Of a DNA stretch of 64,000 bases, positions 27,301 to 35,494 are shown piece by piece. Source of the DNA: CAYMAI01 sp964388445. Its GTDB lineage: Bacteria; 4484-113; JAGGVC01. How positions within the stretch are numbered: position 1 is the first letter of the stretch; the number at the start of each line of letters is the position of its first letter. The position numbers and the translations under genes are program-made. Where the stretch lies: contig CAYMAI010000006.1 of assembly GCA_964388445.1 (NCBI GenBank), positions 124,001-188,000 on the forward strand, given 5' to 3'. Under the pieces are notes generated by a model, which was not told the DNA's origin, did no database searches, and saw nothing but the letters and a program-made list of their open reading frames with translations.

Positions 27301-27613
27301 CAGAAAAGCAGTTAATCAGGATGGTACCGTTTGGGCAGAACCGGTGGAATTGGATCCTGACAGGAAAATTAAGTACTTTGCAAGCAGCACACTTCAATTT
27401 CTTTTCGTGGACGGCAAACCGGTTATCGCATACTCGAATGACGACGGGGCTTGGATTTGCAGGGCGGCAGATTCCACAGGCGTTGTATGGAATCCCGTCC
27501 AGCAGATTGTCAACTATTCATCGAGGATGGGAACTGCCATGAAAAGGTCTGATGGAAAACTTGGATATGCCTATCGAGAGTCGAATTTCATTAGGTTTGC
27601 TTGGGAGCGGTAA
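24350..27613 (+). pseudogene. Dockerin-like lipoprotein with PKD domain, interrupted by an in-frame TAA
   Basis: ATG 24350 (GAGGTGC upstream) starts a lipoprotein (lipobox LIAAC) with a helix and two loops, GDYDQNGTVEIADVTQIAVN and DGDGDGEIGISDITPLALNY. A TAA at 25001-25003 follows ...YTGEDAEGDFV, but the same frame continues without a break for 869 codons. The residues after the stop (IGEIQLES, then YFKVEPRDAEG) align with the beta-sandwich that follows the loops in the paralogue at 30784-33972, so the gene was once continuous; CAA to TAA would explain it. Downstream are repeats like G-x-P-x-I-A-Y ... G-x-x-W, reminiscent of a BNR/sialidase-like propeller, and a PKD domain near 26260-26535. 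The short product could still be made. Confidence 0.7.
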
Positions 27614-27641
27614 GCCAAAAAGGACTTGCTTTTGCCTGCGG

Positions 27642-27647
27642 TATAAT
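27642..27647 (+). promoter_or_regulatory. -10 box (TATAAT) for the zinc-ribbon membrane gene
   Basis: A perfect TATAAT 70 nt before ATG 27717, in the short gap after the preceding gene. No -35 match at normal spacing. Confidence 0.45.
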
Positions 27648-27716
27648 CCCCGTGCGGGCGGGTTCGCCGTTTGAGATGCGGCGGGACTCGCTTGCGAAGT
27701 GTTCGGGGAGGCCTCT

Positions 27717-28859
27717 ATGGACAGGATTTACTGCACGCAGTGCGGCGCGGAAAACGGCGGAGAAAACAGGTTTTGCATAAACTGCGGCGCCGGAATCGAA
27801 AGCAGGGTTCGGCCGGGCGCAGCCGCGGGCGGCGCGGCAAGTGGCGGCACGCACGAACGTGCGGAAGAGTCCGGGCCGGATACAAGTGGCGGCGAAGCGG
27901 GGCATCACGCGGAAGGCGCGCAGCCATGGCGCGACCGCGCCGCGGAGAAAACGCATGCGCCGGAGTGGAAGACTTGCCCGAGGTGCGGCGCCGTTAACGA
28001 CAAGTGGAAAGTGTTTTGCGTCTCCTGCGGCGAGCGCGTACCCGAGCATTCCGTCAAATATGGGGCGGGTTCGCCGGGCGGCTACCATTCCGGATACGGG
28101 GCGGATCGAGGATGGGCGCGGCCAAAGGATCAGCCGCTTCCTACCGACGGAATCGGCGAGATTGTTTCGAAGTCGTTTTCGATTTATACGGCCAATTTCG
28201 GGCTGCTATTCGGTTCGTTTTGGCTTCTTACGATTGCCGCCGGAGCAATCGGCTTTTTCGTATCGCTAATATCGTTCGTACCGGTTTTTCCCCAGATTTT
28301 GCAAGGCGCCGCCGCCGCGCTTTTGGTCGGCATGTTCGTCGTGTGCCTTTCGGCTATGCGGGGTTTCAGAACGGACATCGGACATGCGTTCAACAGTCTT
28401 ACCGAAAAGTATATTCCGGCGATGATTGCGGAAGTGATAATCGCCCTGATTAACGTTGCGATAGCATTTTTCGCCTTCGGTCCGGCGCTTTATAAAACCC
28501 TTTACATGAAGGGGCCGTTCGATTCGGGCGAGTCCGACCTCGAGGTGCTGCGCTTGTTCTCCGATTTTGCCGCGCCATTGGCCGTCGCAATTATCAGCTA
28601 TGTAATTATCGCAATGCTTACGCTTTTCGTTCTGCCGCTGATTGCCGATAGAAACATCGGTTTTTGGCACGCGATTGTGGCAAGCGCGAAATTCGTGCTT
28701 TCCCACTTCTTTGAAGTTCTTCTCGTTCTTATTCTTGCGGGGGTCATTGCCGTTTCGGGAGTAATAGCCCTTATCATCGGGGCGTTTTTCACCGCGCCGA
28801 TGCAGTATGTAATTATCGCCGCGTACTACGAATCGCGCAAGCACTTGTTCGAAGTTTAG
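27717..28859 (+). CDS. Zinc-ribbon multi-pass membrane protein
   Basis: 380 residues from ATG 27717 (GGGGAGG five bases upstream). Two zinc ribbons, Cys6/9/20/23 and CPRCG...FCVSCG near residue 90, flank a Gly/Ala-rich linker. The C-terminal half has about five membrane segments, resembling DUF975/DUF4013-like integral proteins. I see no catalytic motif. The paralogue at 29346-30272 has one ribbon and the same membrane domain (EKYIPAMIAEVIIALIN against EKYFTAFKATAISEIIIG). Function unknown; such ribbon-plus-membrane proteins are common in uncultured bacteria. Confidence 0.75.
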   Translation: MDRIYCTQCGAENGGENRFCINCGAGIESRVRPGAAAGGAASGGTHERAEESGPDTSGGEAGHHAEGAQPWRDRAAEKTHAPEWKTCPRCGAVNDKWKVFCVSCGERVPEHSVKYGAGSPGGYHSGYGADRGWARPKDQPLPTDGIGEIVSKSFSIYTANFGLLFGSFWLLTIAAGAIGFFVSLISFVPVFPQILQGAAAALLVGMFVVCLSAMRGFRTDIGHAFNSLTEKYIPAMIAEVIIALINVAIAFFAFGPALYKTLYMKGPFDSGESDLEVLRLFSDFAAPLAVAIISYVIIAMLTLFVLPLIADRNIGFWHAIVASAKFVLSHFFEVLLVLILAGVIAVSGVIALIIGAFFTAPMQYVIIAAYYESRKHLFEV

Positions 28860-28928
28860 AAGCGAGTAATCGGCCAGCCGGCAGGCTCGGCGCCGAAACA
28901 TGACTGCGGCCGGCAAAAGAGAAATAAA

Positions 28929-29276
28929 ATGAACGAAATCGGACATATCGAAATACCGACGCTGGATGTATCGGAAAGCGTACGATTTTACTCTGCGGTT
29001 TTCGGCTGGACGTGCAAGGCTCTTCCCGGCGGAACATACGGGCTGTTCAAGCCGGAATCCGGGGTGACGGGGGGATTCGAACCCTCGAATATGATAAGCA
29101 AGGACGGGATAATGTTTTACGTGCACGTCGAAAGCATAGCGAAAACGCTATCCGCGGCTGTGGAAAACGGAGGCGCGGTCGTTACGCCGAAAACGAATCA
29201 CGGCGGCGAAGACGGGTTTTACGCGGTGTTCGCCGACCCGCACGGAAACAGAATCGGGCTATGGTCGAAAAAGTGA
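28929..29276 (+). CDS. VOC-family (glyoxalase/bleomycin-resistance fold) protein
   Basis: 115 residues, the length of a single VOC monomer. It shows the paired beta-alpha-beta-beta-beta pattern: HIEIPTLDVSESVRFYSAVFG at the start and FYAVFADPHGNRIGLW at the end. Metal positions are plausible at His6 and at a Glu/Asp late in the chain, but the substrate and even catalysis cannot be stated. It sits between the two zinc-ribbon membrane paralogues. Confidence 0.8.
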   Translation: MNEIGHIEIPTLDVSESVRFYSAVFGWTCKALPGGTYGLFKPESGVTGGFEPSNMISKDGIMFYVHVESIAKTLSAAVENGGAVVTPKTNHGGEDGFYAVFADPHGNRIGLWSKK

Positions 29277-29345
29277 TTTTCCGGCCGGATACAGGGAAAA
29301 TTTCGGTGAGAAGCGGAAAGTAACCGAACCAAAAGGAGCCGATTT

Positions 29346-30272
29346 ATGAAAGGCGTTATTTGCGAGAACTGCGGGGCGACGAACGCGGCGGACAACTGGT
29401 TGTGCGTAAAGTGCGGCGCGAAAATTGCGCAGGCGCAGGACTTCAGAGATGTCGAAACGCCGCAAACGAAATCTACGGAAGAAAAAACCGACTGGGATTC
29501 GGACGGCACGCGCACCGGAAGCGGCGATCTAAGCGCGGGCGACGGCGTTTTTTCAATCGTTTCGAAGGCGGTTCGGAAGTACATTTCCGGCATTTGGTTT
29601 TACTCCGGCGTATTTTGGATTTTTTCGATGGCGGCGATTATCGCGGGATTTATCGTATGGATGGTTTCATCGGTGTTTCCGGTTGTCGGCGCGTTCGCCG
29701 CGTGGCTTGTGGCACCGGTTTTTGTGGGCATTTGCTTCGTATACGTCGAAGAACTGAAAGGCGGGCAAGCAGACTTCGCGGCCGGGTTCGATGCGCTGAA
29801 AGAAAAGTATTTCACCGCGTTCAAAGCAACCGCGATAAGCGAAATCATCATAGGCGCGATAGCGATTCCGCTTTGTGCGATTATTGCTTGGCCTCTGATT
29901 TCTTACGTGCTTTTTTCGGGAATCATCTGGGGAGCGCCTTCGGCGGGCGAAGATCCATGGGGACACATTATGCAGACATTCGTATCGAGCGTGATTACGG
30001 CGATAATTATCGGCGCGCTTGCAAGAATGTGTTTTATGTTCACGTTTTTTGTAATCGCCGACGAGCAGGTTGGAGCGAGAAAGGCGGTCGGCGCAAGTTT
30101 CAAATTCGTCATTCACAATTTTCTGGAAGTTTTTGCGATAACGCTTGTTTCGGGCGTGATTTTGGTTTCGGGAGCGATTCTTTTCGGTATCGGCATTCTA
30201 TTCACGATTCCGCTGTTTTACTTCATAATTACCTGCTACTACATAGCGCGCAGACATCATTTCGAGATTTGA
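29346..30272 (+). CDS. Zinc-ribbon multi-pass membrane protein, paralogue
   Basis: 308 residues. An N-terminal ribbon C-E-N-C-G-A...WLCVKCG (residues 6-24), a short acidic linker, and a membrane domain of about five segments (residues 85-305) ending YFIITCYYIARRHHFEI, closely like the end of the protein at 27717-28859 (YVIIAAYYESRKHLFEV). AAAGGAG precedes the ATG. The two copies differ mainly in the number of ribbons and linker length. Role unknown. Confidence 0.75.
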   Translation: MKGVICENCGATNAADNWLCVKCGAKIAQAQDFRDVETPQTKSTEEKTDWDSDGTRTGSGDLSAGDGVFSIVSKAVRKYISGIWFYSGVFWIFSMAAIIAGFIVWMVSSVFPVVGAFAAWLVAPVFVGICFVYVEELKGGQADFAAGFDALKEKYFTAFKATAISEIIIGAIAIPLCAIIAWPLISYVLFSGIIWGAPSAGEDPWGHIMQTFVSSVITAIIIGALARMCFMFTFFVIADEQVGARKAVGASFKFVIHNFLEVFAITLVSGVILVSGAILFGIGILFTIPLFYFIITCYYIARRHHFEI

Positions 30273-30313
30273 TTTTTCGCGGCGATACCGGAACCGGATT
30301 GCTTGAGTGCGGC

Positions 30314-30319
30314 TATAAT
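30314..30319 (+). promoter_or_regulatory. -10 box (TATAAT) for the YjbQ-type gene
   Basis: A perfect TATAAT 17 nt before ATG 30337, with a GGAGG site between them, giving a leader of about ten bases. Confidence 0.5.
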
Positions 30320-30336
30320 TCGCGATTGGAGGAATT

Positions 30337-30735
30337 ATGGAAACCATCACGCTCGATACGTCGCGGAAAATGGAGATAATCGATATCACCGCACGACTTC
30401 GCAAAATCGTGTCCGCCAGCGGTGTTCGCGAAGGCGCGGCGGTTTTGCAGTCGCTGCATACCACCGCGGGGCTTACGATTAACGAAAACGCCGACCCGTC
30501 GGTGAAGCGCGATATGGAAATGGCGTTTTCGCGCATTGCGCCGGAGGGCTGGCCTTACACTCACGGTGAAGGGAACAGCCCTGCGCATGTCGCCGCGACG
30601 CTTGCGGGTCCATCGCTGACGGTTTTGATTTCGGGCGGCGATATCGTGCTCGGCACGTGGCAGGGCGTGTTTTTCTGCGAATTCGACGGCCCGCGCCGGG
30701 GGCGCAAAATCGCCGTGCAGATAATCGGCAATTAG
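30337..30735 (+). CDS. YjbQ/UPF0047 family protein
   Basis: 132 residues, the usual length. The signature TITLDTSRKMEIIDIT start, LQSLHTTAGLTINENADPSV centre and HVAATLAGPSLTVLISGGDI end are unmistakable. The family is a trimer with a conserved His/Cys or His/Asp pocket and has a reported low thiamine-phosphate synthase activity ('secondary thiamine-phosphate synthase'); its true role is not settled. Ribosome site GGAGGA. Confidence 0.92.
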   Translation: METITLDTSRKMEIIDITARLRKIVSASGVREGAAVLQSLHTTAGLTINENADPSVKRDMEMAFSRIAPEGWPYTHGEGNSPAHVAATLAGPSLTVLISGGDIVLGTWQGVFFCEFDGPRRGRKIAVQIIGN

Positions 30736-30783
30736 CCGGCAATCGGTTCGAGATCGAATCGCCGATTCATTGGCGGACTAAAA

Positions 30784-33700
30784 TTAGGGAAGCTTCATGA
30801 GGAAACCTCTGTCGTAATTGCCGAACCAGCCGTGTCCTGTAATGTAACCGGTTTCGCTGATATCCGAAGCGGCGCGCAAATACCAGCCCGAATCGCAGGG
30901 CAGCAAGTTTTCGAGCCACTCTACCCTGCCGTTTCTATAGATGAACGCCCGAAATGTGCCGTTTTCCGGATCGATCATTTCTCCGACAATTACGCCTTTC
31001 GAGTTAATGGCAAAAGCCGTGGCTTGATGGGAATTTTCGTGAATCCTGCCGATTTGGGTTACGATTCCGTTTTTGTAAATCGAGCCAACGAGAGTGTTGT
31101 TGCCAGCCGTATCGAAGTAATTGCCGCCGGCTACCGTTCTCGATGAGTTCATCGCGGTGCCGACGTATAGCGAAGTTCCCGCCGCAATTTCGTAATAGAG
31201 CTTTATTTTTTCGCCGCCGACCGGGAGAATGAAACCTGCGGTCGCACCGCCGAATTCTTCGTAGTCCGTCGAAGCGCCGAGAATCAGATTGTTGTCCGTA
31301 ATTTGGAGGCACGTGCTTTCGGAGCTGTTGCCGATGGTTCCGGTTCCCCACGTGTCCACCGGTGTCATGTTGCCGGATTGATAGTAATAGCCTTTCGCGA
31401 AAACCATGTTGTCGCTCGGCGTACTCGTCTGACCGATGATTATGCCCGCGTTGTTTATGTCGAGAGCCGTACTCCAGCTGCTAGTAACCTGGCCTTCGAT
31501 CGGCTCGATAAATGCGATTCCGCCGCCTTCCGACCAATAGAAGCCGCGTGAGCCGGTCGGATTCGGAAAAACCAAAGTTCCAATAACCGTTCCCGAATCG
31601 TTGATGCCGCAATGTCCGCCGACGTAACTCCCGTCGAGCACCGGTATTTCTTGCATCGTTCCGTCCTTCCAGAAGAATCCCGTCAGACCGGTTTCCGAAT
31701 ATGTTTCGCCCGCGACTTCGCCGTTGTTGTTGACCGCGCGGCCCCAGGAATAAATGCCCGGTGTGTTGTCCAGCGACGGATCGAGAACGCCGAGGTTGTG
31801 AATGCCGGATTGCCCGCCAGTCATCAGAAGGGATTGAGAGCCGCGAATATCGAAGCGCGCTGGGTCCGCATCCGTTTCCACTTGACCGGGAGTGAACGCT
31901 TCGCCCGCCGTTTTTCCGTCCAGCAGCTTTTGGAACAAATCCTCGCCCCATTTTTTGCAGAAATCGGACTGCACATAATCCGAATAGCCGATGACCGTTC
32001 CGGCTCCCGCCGCCAGATACGCGTTCGCCATAGTGTCGTTGAAAGTCCCGCGGCATTGCCCGAGATACACGATGCTGTTTGGCATTCCTTTGCAGTGGTC
32101 TTTTATAAACTTCGGGGTAATCGCGAAAACGTCTCCGCACAGCAAAATGCGACCCGATTTGATGTCCGGAAGATACGTGCGCACTTTTTCTTTCGTAACT
32201 TTTTCCCTGGTCAATGTTGCGACCCATGAAATCGCTCCGTTATAGCCCCAAACCGTATTGGGGTAAGTTCTGAAGTAGCTGTCGCCGTGAGTGCTGATTA
32301 CGATTATTCCGTAGTTTTCCAAGTCCTTGAACTTGAAAATGTCGCATTCGGCATTTTTGTAAAGCGCTTCGCCGAAGTCCGGGCAAGTTTTCTCTTTGAA
32401 TTTTTCGAACAGGAGAGGCACTTCGTCGTAAGGCGCGAACTCGTCGTTATAGGCTGCCAAAAAAATCGCGTTGGTGTTTTTAATCCGGTTTTTCCCGTCG
32501 GGAGCATGGCCTGAAACCGTACGCCCCGGATTGCACCATACGCAGTCTTTATTCGGGGGCAGACTTGCGGGCGGTTCGCCGGGAACGTATGTTTCGGGAA
32601 TGTAATCCGAAACCCCCGCGCGCGGTCCGGAGCGCTCTTGCGAGCCTGTGTCGAAAAGCGTTATTGCGCATGGTATGCCGTCGTCAGTCACCCACCAAAC
32701 GCCTTGTCCGGAATCGGAAGTTCCGGACGCCTCGATTCCGGGCTCCTCGTCGAGAGAATCCGCGATTATTATCGCCGATTCCTCAAAGCCGAGTCCCGTA
32801 TCGGCAAGGGCGCGAAAATCGGTTTCGACTTCCGAAATGAAATCGATAATTTCCTGAGCGCGTTCTTCCGTCATGTCGTCGAAGTAAAGTAATTGTGCGG
32901 GGTTGCTTTTGACCGCAATCTCGCCCTGCCCCGCGTCGTAGGTTAAAAATGCGGCAAATGTTTCCTGACCAGCGGCGGCCGGCGAAACTGGCAATTTAAA
33001 AGAATAAAAGCCATCCCCTTCGACCTCGTCGCCGGATTCCGAAAGCCCGTCGTCGTGCATTTGGCCCAGCGATTCAAGGGGATTTCCGGATTCGTCGAGT
33101 CTGAAAAGTTCCAAAGAAGTAACATTTACTGCGCCGGAAGCGATGCCGATCGAGAAAACCGCATCAGCGGAGACATTCGTCTGAACGCCGCCCGGATCGA
33201 CGGAGAGAGGCTCCAAGAACGGTGAAAATCCGGACGCCAAAATTCCGCCCGCGCCCTCGCCGCCCTCGCCGTCTACGGCAACAACTTTATATAGCGGATA
33301 TGCGTCGCCTGAAAGCGGGAAAGAGAAAGAATAAAGCACGTCTTTTTGTCCAGAATCGAAAGCGGCGAACCCGATTTCGTCCCAAGGGCCGGATTCGAAC
33401 GCGCTTCCGAAAATTTTGTAACCGGCAACCGAAGAAAGATAGTTTTGTGCTATCGGAGTTATGTCGGAAACGCCGATTTCGCCGTTTCCGTCGCCGTCAA
33501 TCCACCATTCGGCGGTTCCGCTTCCCGGCACGGACTTCAAGTAGTTGAGCGCTATCGGCGTGATGTCGGATATACCAACTTCGCTGCTCATGTCGTAATC
33601 GCCGAGATTGCGGTATGTCCAATCGAGCGACATTCCGCCGCCGCCGTCGGGCACGAGCCGGAGGTCGTCGATAGTATTCTGCGCGCCTTGCGGAGCGGCG

Positions 33701-33972
33701 GATGTAAATTTCGTTTTTCCTTGCGCGAGTAGCTCGCTTAGAAATGCCGCCTTCAGGTTTTCCAAAATGACTTTGTCCGATGCATTCGGTATTTCCAATT
33801 GCTCAAGCAACTCGGACACGTCTTCCAAAGAGTGTTCTGCGGCGGGAAGAGCAGGCCGATTTGGAATGTTCGCCATTACGGCCGCCGAGCGTGACTTGCA
33901 GCCGGCCACAAACTGCAATAGCGCAATCATTATGGCGGCAGCGGTTATGACTGTTCTAAACGCTTTACTCAT
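30784..33972 (-). CDS. Dockerin-like lipoprotein with clan-CD-like peptidase and HAF repeats
   Basis: 1062 residues. Lipobox FVAGC (Cys25), a helical stretch, then loops DYDMSSEVGISDITPIALNY (125-144) and DGDGNGEIGVSDITPIAQNY (159-178) and a sandwich. Residues about 480-715 look like a caspase-fold (clan CD) peptidase: His562 in IIVISTHGDSYF and Cys640 in YLGQCRGTF, followed by YLAAGAGTVIGYSDYV, the order seen in CHAT, C11, C13 and C25 peptidases. The last 340 residues are HAF-type repeats (INDSGTVIGTLVF, INSKGVIVGEMID). The ATG follows GGGGGTTCTAC. Possibly a surface-anchored cysteine peptidase; activity is inference. Confidence 0.75.
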   Translation of the reverse strand: MSKAFRTVITAAAIMIALLQFVAGCKSRSAAVMANIPNRPALPAAEHSLEDVSELLEQLEIPNASDKVILENLKAAFLSELLAQGKTKFTSAAPQGAQNTIDDLRLVPDGGGGMSLDWTYRNLGDYDMSSEVGISDITPIALNYLKSVPGSGTAEWWIDGDGNGEIGVSDITPIAQNYLSSVAGYKIFGSAFESGPWDEIGFAAFDSGQKDVLYSFSFPLSGDAYPLYKVVAVDGEGGEGAGGILASGFSPFLEPLSVDPGGVQTNVSADAVFSIGIASGAVNVTSLELFRLDESGNPLESLGQMHDDGLSESGDEVEGDGFYSFKLPVSPAAAGQETFAAFLTYDAGQGEIAVKSNPAQLLYFDDMTEERAQEIIDFISEVETDFRALADTGLGFEESAIIIADSLDEEPGIEASGTSDSGQGVWWVTDDGIPCAITLFDTGSQERSGPRAGVSDYIPETYVPGEPPASLPPNKDCVWCNPGRTVSGHAPDGKNRIKNTNAIFLAAYNDEFAPYDEVPLLFEKFKEKTCPDFGEALYKNAECDIFKFKDLENYGIIVISTHGDSYFRTYPNTVWGYNGAISWVATLTREKVTKEKVRTYLPDIKSGRILLCGDVFAITPKFIKDHCKGMPNSIVYLGQCRGTFNDTMANAYLAAGAGTVIGYSDYVQSDFCKKWGEDLFQKLLDGKTAGEAFTPGQVETDADPARFDIRGSQSLLMTGGQSGIHNLGVLDPSLDNTPGIYSWGRAVNNNGEVAGETYSETGLTGFFWKDGTMQEIPVLDGSYVGGHCGINDSGTVIGTLVFPNPTGSRGFYWSEGGGIAFIEPIEGQVTSSWSTALDINNAGIIIGQTSTPSDNMVFAKGYYYQSGNMTPVDTWGTGTIGNSSESTCLQITDNNLILGASTDYEEFGGATAGFILPVGGEKIKLYYEIAAGTSLYVGTAMNSSRTVAGGNYFDTAGNNTLVGSIYKNGIVTQIGRIHENSHQATAFAINSKGVIVGEMIDPENGTFRAFIYRNGRVEWLENLLPCDSGWYLRAASDISETGYITGHGWFGNYDRGFLMKLP

Positions 33973-34130
33973 GTAGAACCCCCGAAAGGCAAAAAAGCCG
34001 ATGAAATAATACCATAACTGTATGAATTACCGGCGATTTATTGAGAAAAATGGCTATTCGAGAATGCGGGCGGCGCGGAAATTGAAACGCATTTCGCGTT
34101 CGCTTTGATTTTTTCGTCACAAGTCCCGAT

Positions 34131-34159
34131 TTAAACTAATTCCGTGGAACGAGTGATAT
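34131..34159 (+). promoter_or_regulatory. Promoter of the Fur-family regulator
   Basis: TTAAAC (34131-34136), 17-nt spacer and TGATAT (34154-34159). It lies directly beside the Fur box, so a bound repressor would cover the start site. Confidence 0.45.
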
Positions 34160-34162
34160 TTT

Positions 34163-34188
34163 GATAATGATTATCATTATTGATAATC
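34163..34188. promoter_or_regulatory. Fur box
   Basis: The 19 bases from 34163 match the Fur consensus GATAATGATAATCATTATC at 17 positions. A further GATAATC continues the hexamer array to 34188. It sits just upstream of a Fur-family gene, which implies autoregulation. Confidence 0.85.
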
Positions 34189-34236
34189 GATTTCGGTTTT
34201 TCGGCGGCATAAGTTTTGGAAAATGGCGAATTCAGA

Positions 34237-34638
34237 ATGACGAAGAGGCGGGAAATTATTCTCGCCGAACTTCGAAAGGTCAAATCGCATCCGACGGCGG
34301 ACGAGTTGTACCGCTTGGTGCGCCGCCGTTTGCCGCACGTCAGCCTCGCCACGGTGTATCGCAATCTCGAACTTCTGGCAAGTCAAGGTTATATCCGGAA
34401 AATCGAAGGCGGCCCGTCGCAAATGAGGTTCGACGGCGACCTTTCCCGCCATTTTCATTCACGGTGCAGAATTTGCGGCAAGGTCTTCGATTCGGAAATA
34501 GAGCCCGGCAAAGATTTTGAGAGAATCGAGGAAAATGCAGTGAAAAGCGGCGCATTGGAAGTGAATATCGAATTCATTATCGAGTGCGATGCGTGCTCGA
34601 AAATTCGGAAGCGTGAAACGGAGGCGAACGTTGTTTGA
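34237..34638 (+). CDS. Fur-family transcriptional regulator
   Basis: 133 residues from ATG 34237; a TTG at 34216 would add seven residues. A winged-helix domain with the recognition helix HVSLATVYRNLELLASQG (34-51) precedes a dimerisation domain with structural zinc cysteines C77xxC80 and C117xxC120 and regulatory histidines in RHFHSRC. The family senses Fe2+ (Fur), peroxide (PerR) or zinc (Zur). The Fur-type box upstream and the peroxidase, ferritin and oxidase genes downstream favour PerR or Fur. The upstream box implies autorepression. The stop overlaps the next gene's TTG start. Confidence 0.85.
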   Translation: MTKRREIILAELRKVKSHPTADELYRLVRRRLPHVSLATVYRNLELLASQGYIRKIEGGPSQMRFDGDLSRHFHSRCRICGKVFDSEIEPGKDFERIEENAVKSGALEVNIEFIIECDACSKIRKRETEANVV

Positions 34639-35494
34639 CGAATTCCGCCTCAAAACCGCTTTCGAGAAACTTTATTCCAGACTGAACAAGCGCGAATTCG
34701 TCGAGCCGGACCCGCTTCAGTTCGTTCTAGGCTATAAGGACGTTCGAGACCGGGAAATCGCAGGGCTGATTGCGAGCGGTCTTTCGTTCGGCAACGTGAA
34801 AACCATCGTCGCGAGCATCGAAAAGGCCTTGTCGTCAATAAAAAGCCCGCGAGATTTCGCCGAAAATTCGAAGACTTCCGTAGCGAAAAGGGAATTCGCC
34901 GGATTCCGCCATAGGTGGGTGCGTCCGGAGCATTTGTCGGCGCTGCTTGCCGGAATCGGAAAGGTCGTTAAAAAGCACGGCACGTTGAACGATTGCTTGC
35001 TCTCGCACTTGAACGGAGCCGACGGTACGGTTTTGGGCGCCGCGTCATCGTTCGCTAAAGAGATTACTGCGGGCGGGGGTATGTCGAAAAATCCGCTTAT
35101 CGCAGTCAATACTGGCGGAAGCGCGTGCAAAAGGTTGAACCTTTACCTGCGCTGGATGATACGGAAAGACGCCGTCGATCCCGGCGGGTGGAAGGGCGTT
35201 CCGGCATCGAAACTCGTGGTGCCTCTCGACACACACCATTTTAAGGTGGGCAAGGCGCTGGGATTTACGCAAAGTAAAGTCGCAAACGCCAAAGCCGCGC
35301 TCGAAATCACCGAAGCGTACCGGCGGATTTCGCCGGAAGACCCGGTTAAGTACGATTTTTCGGTTACGCGTTTCGGGATTCGCGGGGAAATTGGCTTGGA
35401 AGAATTTCTGCGCGATTGCGGTGCGAAAATGGACTTTTTGGGAGTAGATAAGGCCGCAGGCGGCCGGAAAAACATAGGAGGTAAAAGTTTATGA
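34631..35494 (+). CDS. TIGR02757 (DUF2400) family protein
   Basis: 287 residues from TTG 34631, with GGAGG six bases upstream; a GTG at 34613 is an alternative. The family signature LRWMIRKDAVDPGGWKG, the PDPLQFVLGYKDVRDREIAG start and PLDTHHFKVGKALG segment are clear. It is helix-rich, resembling HhH-GPD DNA glycosylase folds, but its function is unknown. It overlaps the regulator upstream by eight bases and the AhpC gene downstream by four, so it is translated as part of the peroxide operon. Confidence 0.85.
   Translation: MFDEFRLKTAFEKLYSRLNKREFVEPDPLQFVLGYKDVRDREIAGLIASGLSFGNVKTIVASIEKALSSIKSPRDFAENSKTSVAKREFAGFRHRWVRPEHLSALLAGIGKVVKKHGTLNDCLLSHLNGADGTVLGAASSFAKEITAGGGMSKNPLIAVNTGGSACKRLNLYLRWMIRKDAVDPGGWKGVPASKLVVPLDTHHFKVGKALGFTQSKVANAKAALEITEAYRRISPEDPVKYDFSVTRFGIRGEIGLEEFLRDCGAKMDFLGVDKAAGGRKNIGGKSL

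Noticed and set aside
29360..30379. 339-codon frame overlapping the second zinc-ribbon membrane gene
   Set aside because: Arg-rich composition typical of shifted frames; the other frame has clear zinc and membrane features.
21413..33972. Cellulosome interpretation of the dockerin-like repeats
   Set aside because: No glycoside hydrolases and no clear scaffoldin; the loops are N-terminal next to lipoboxes.
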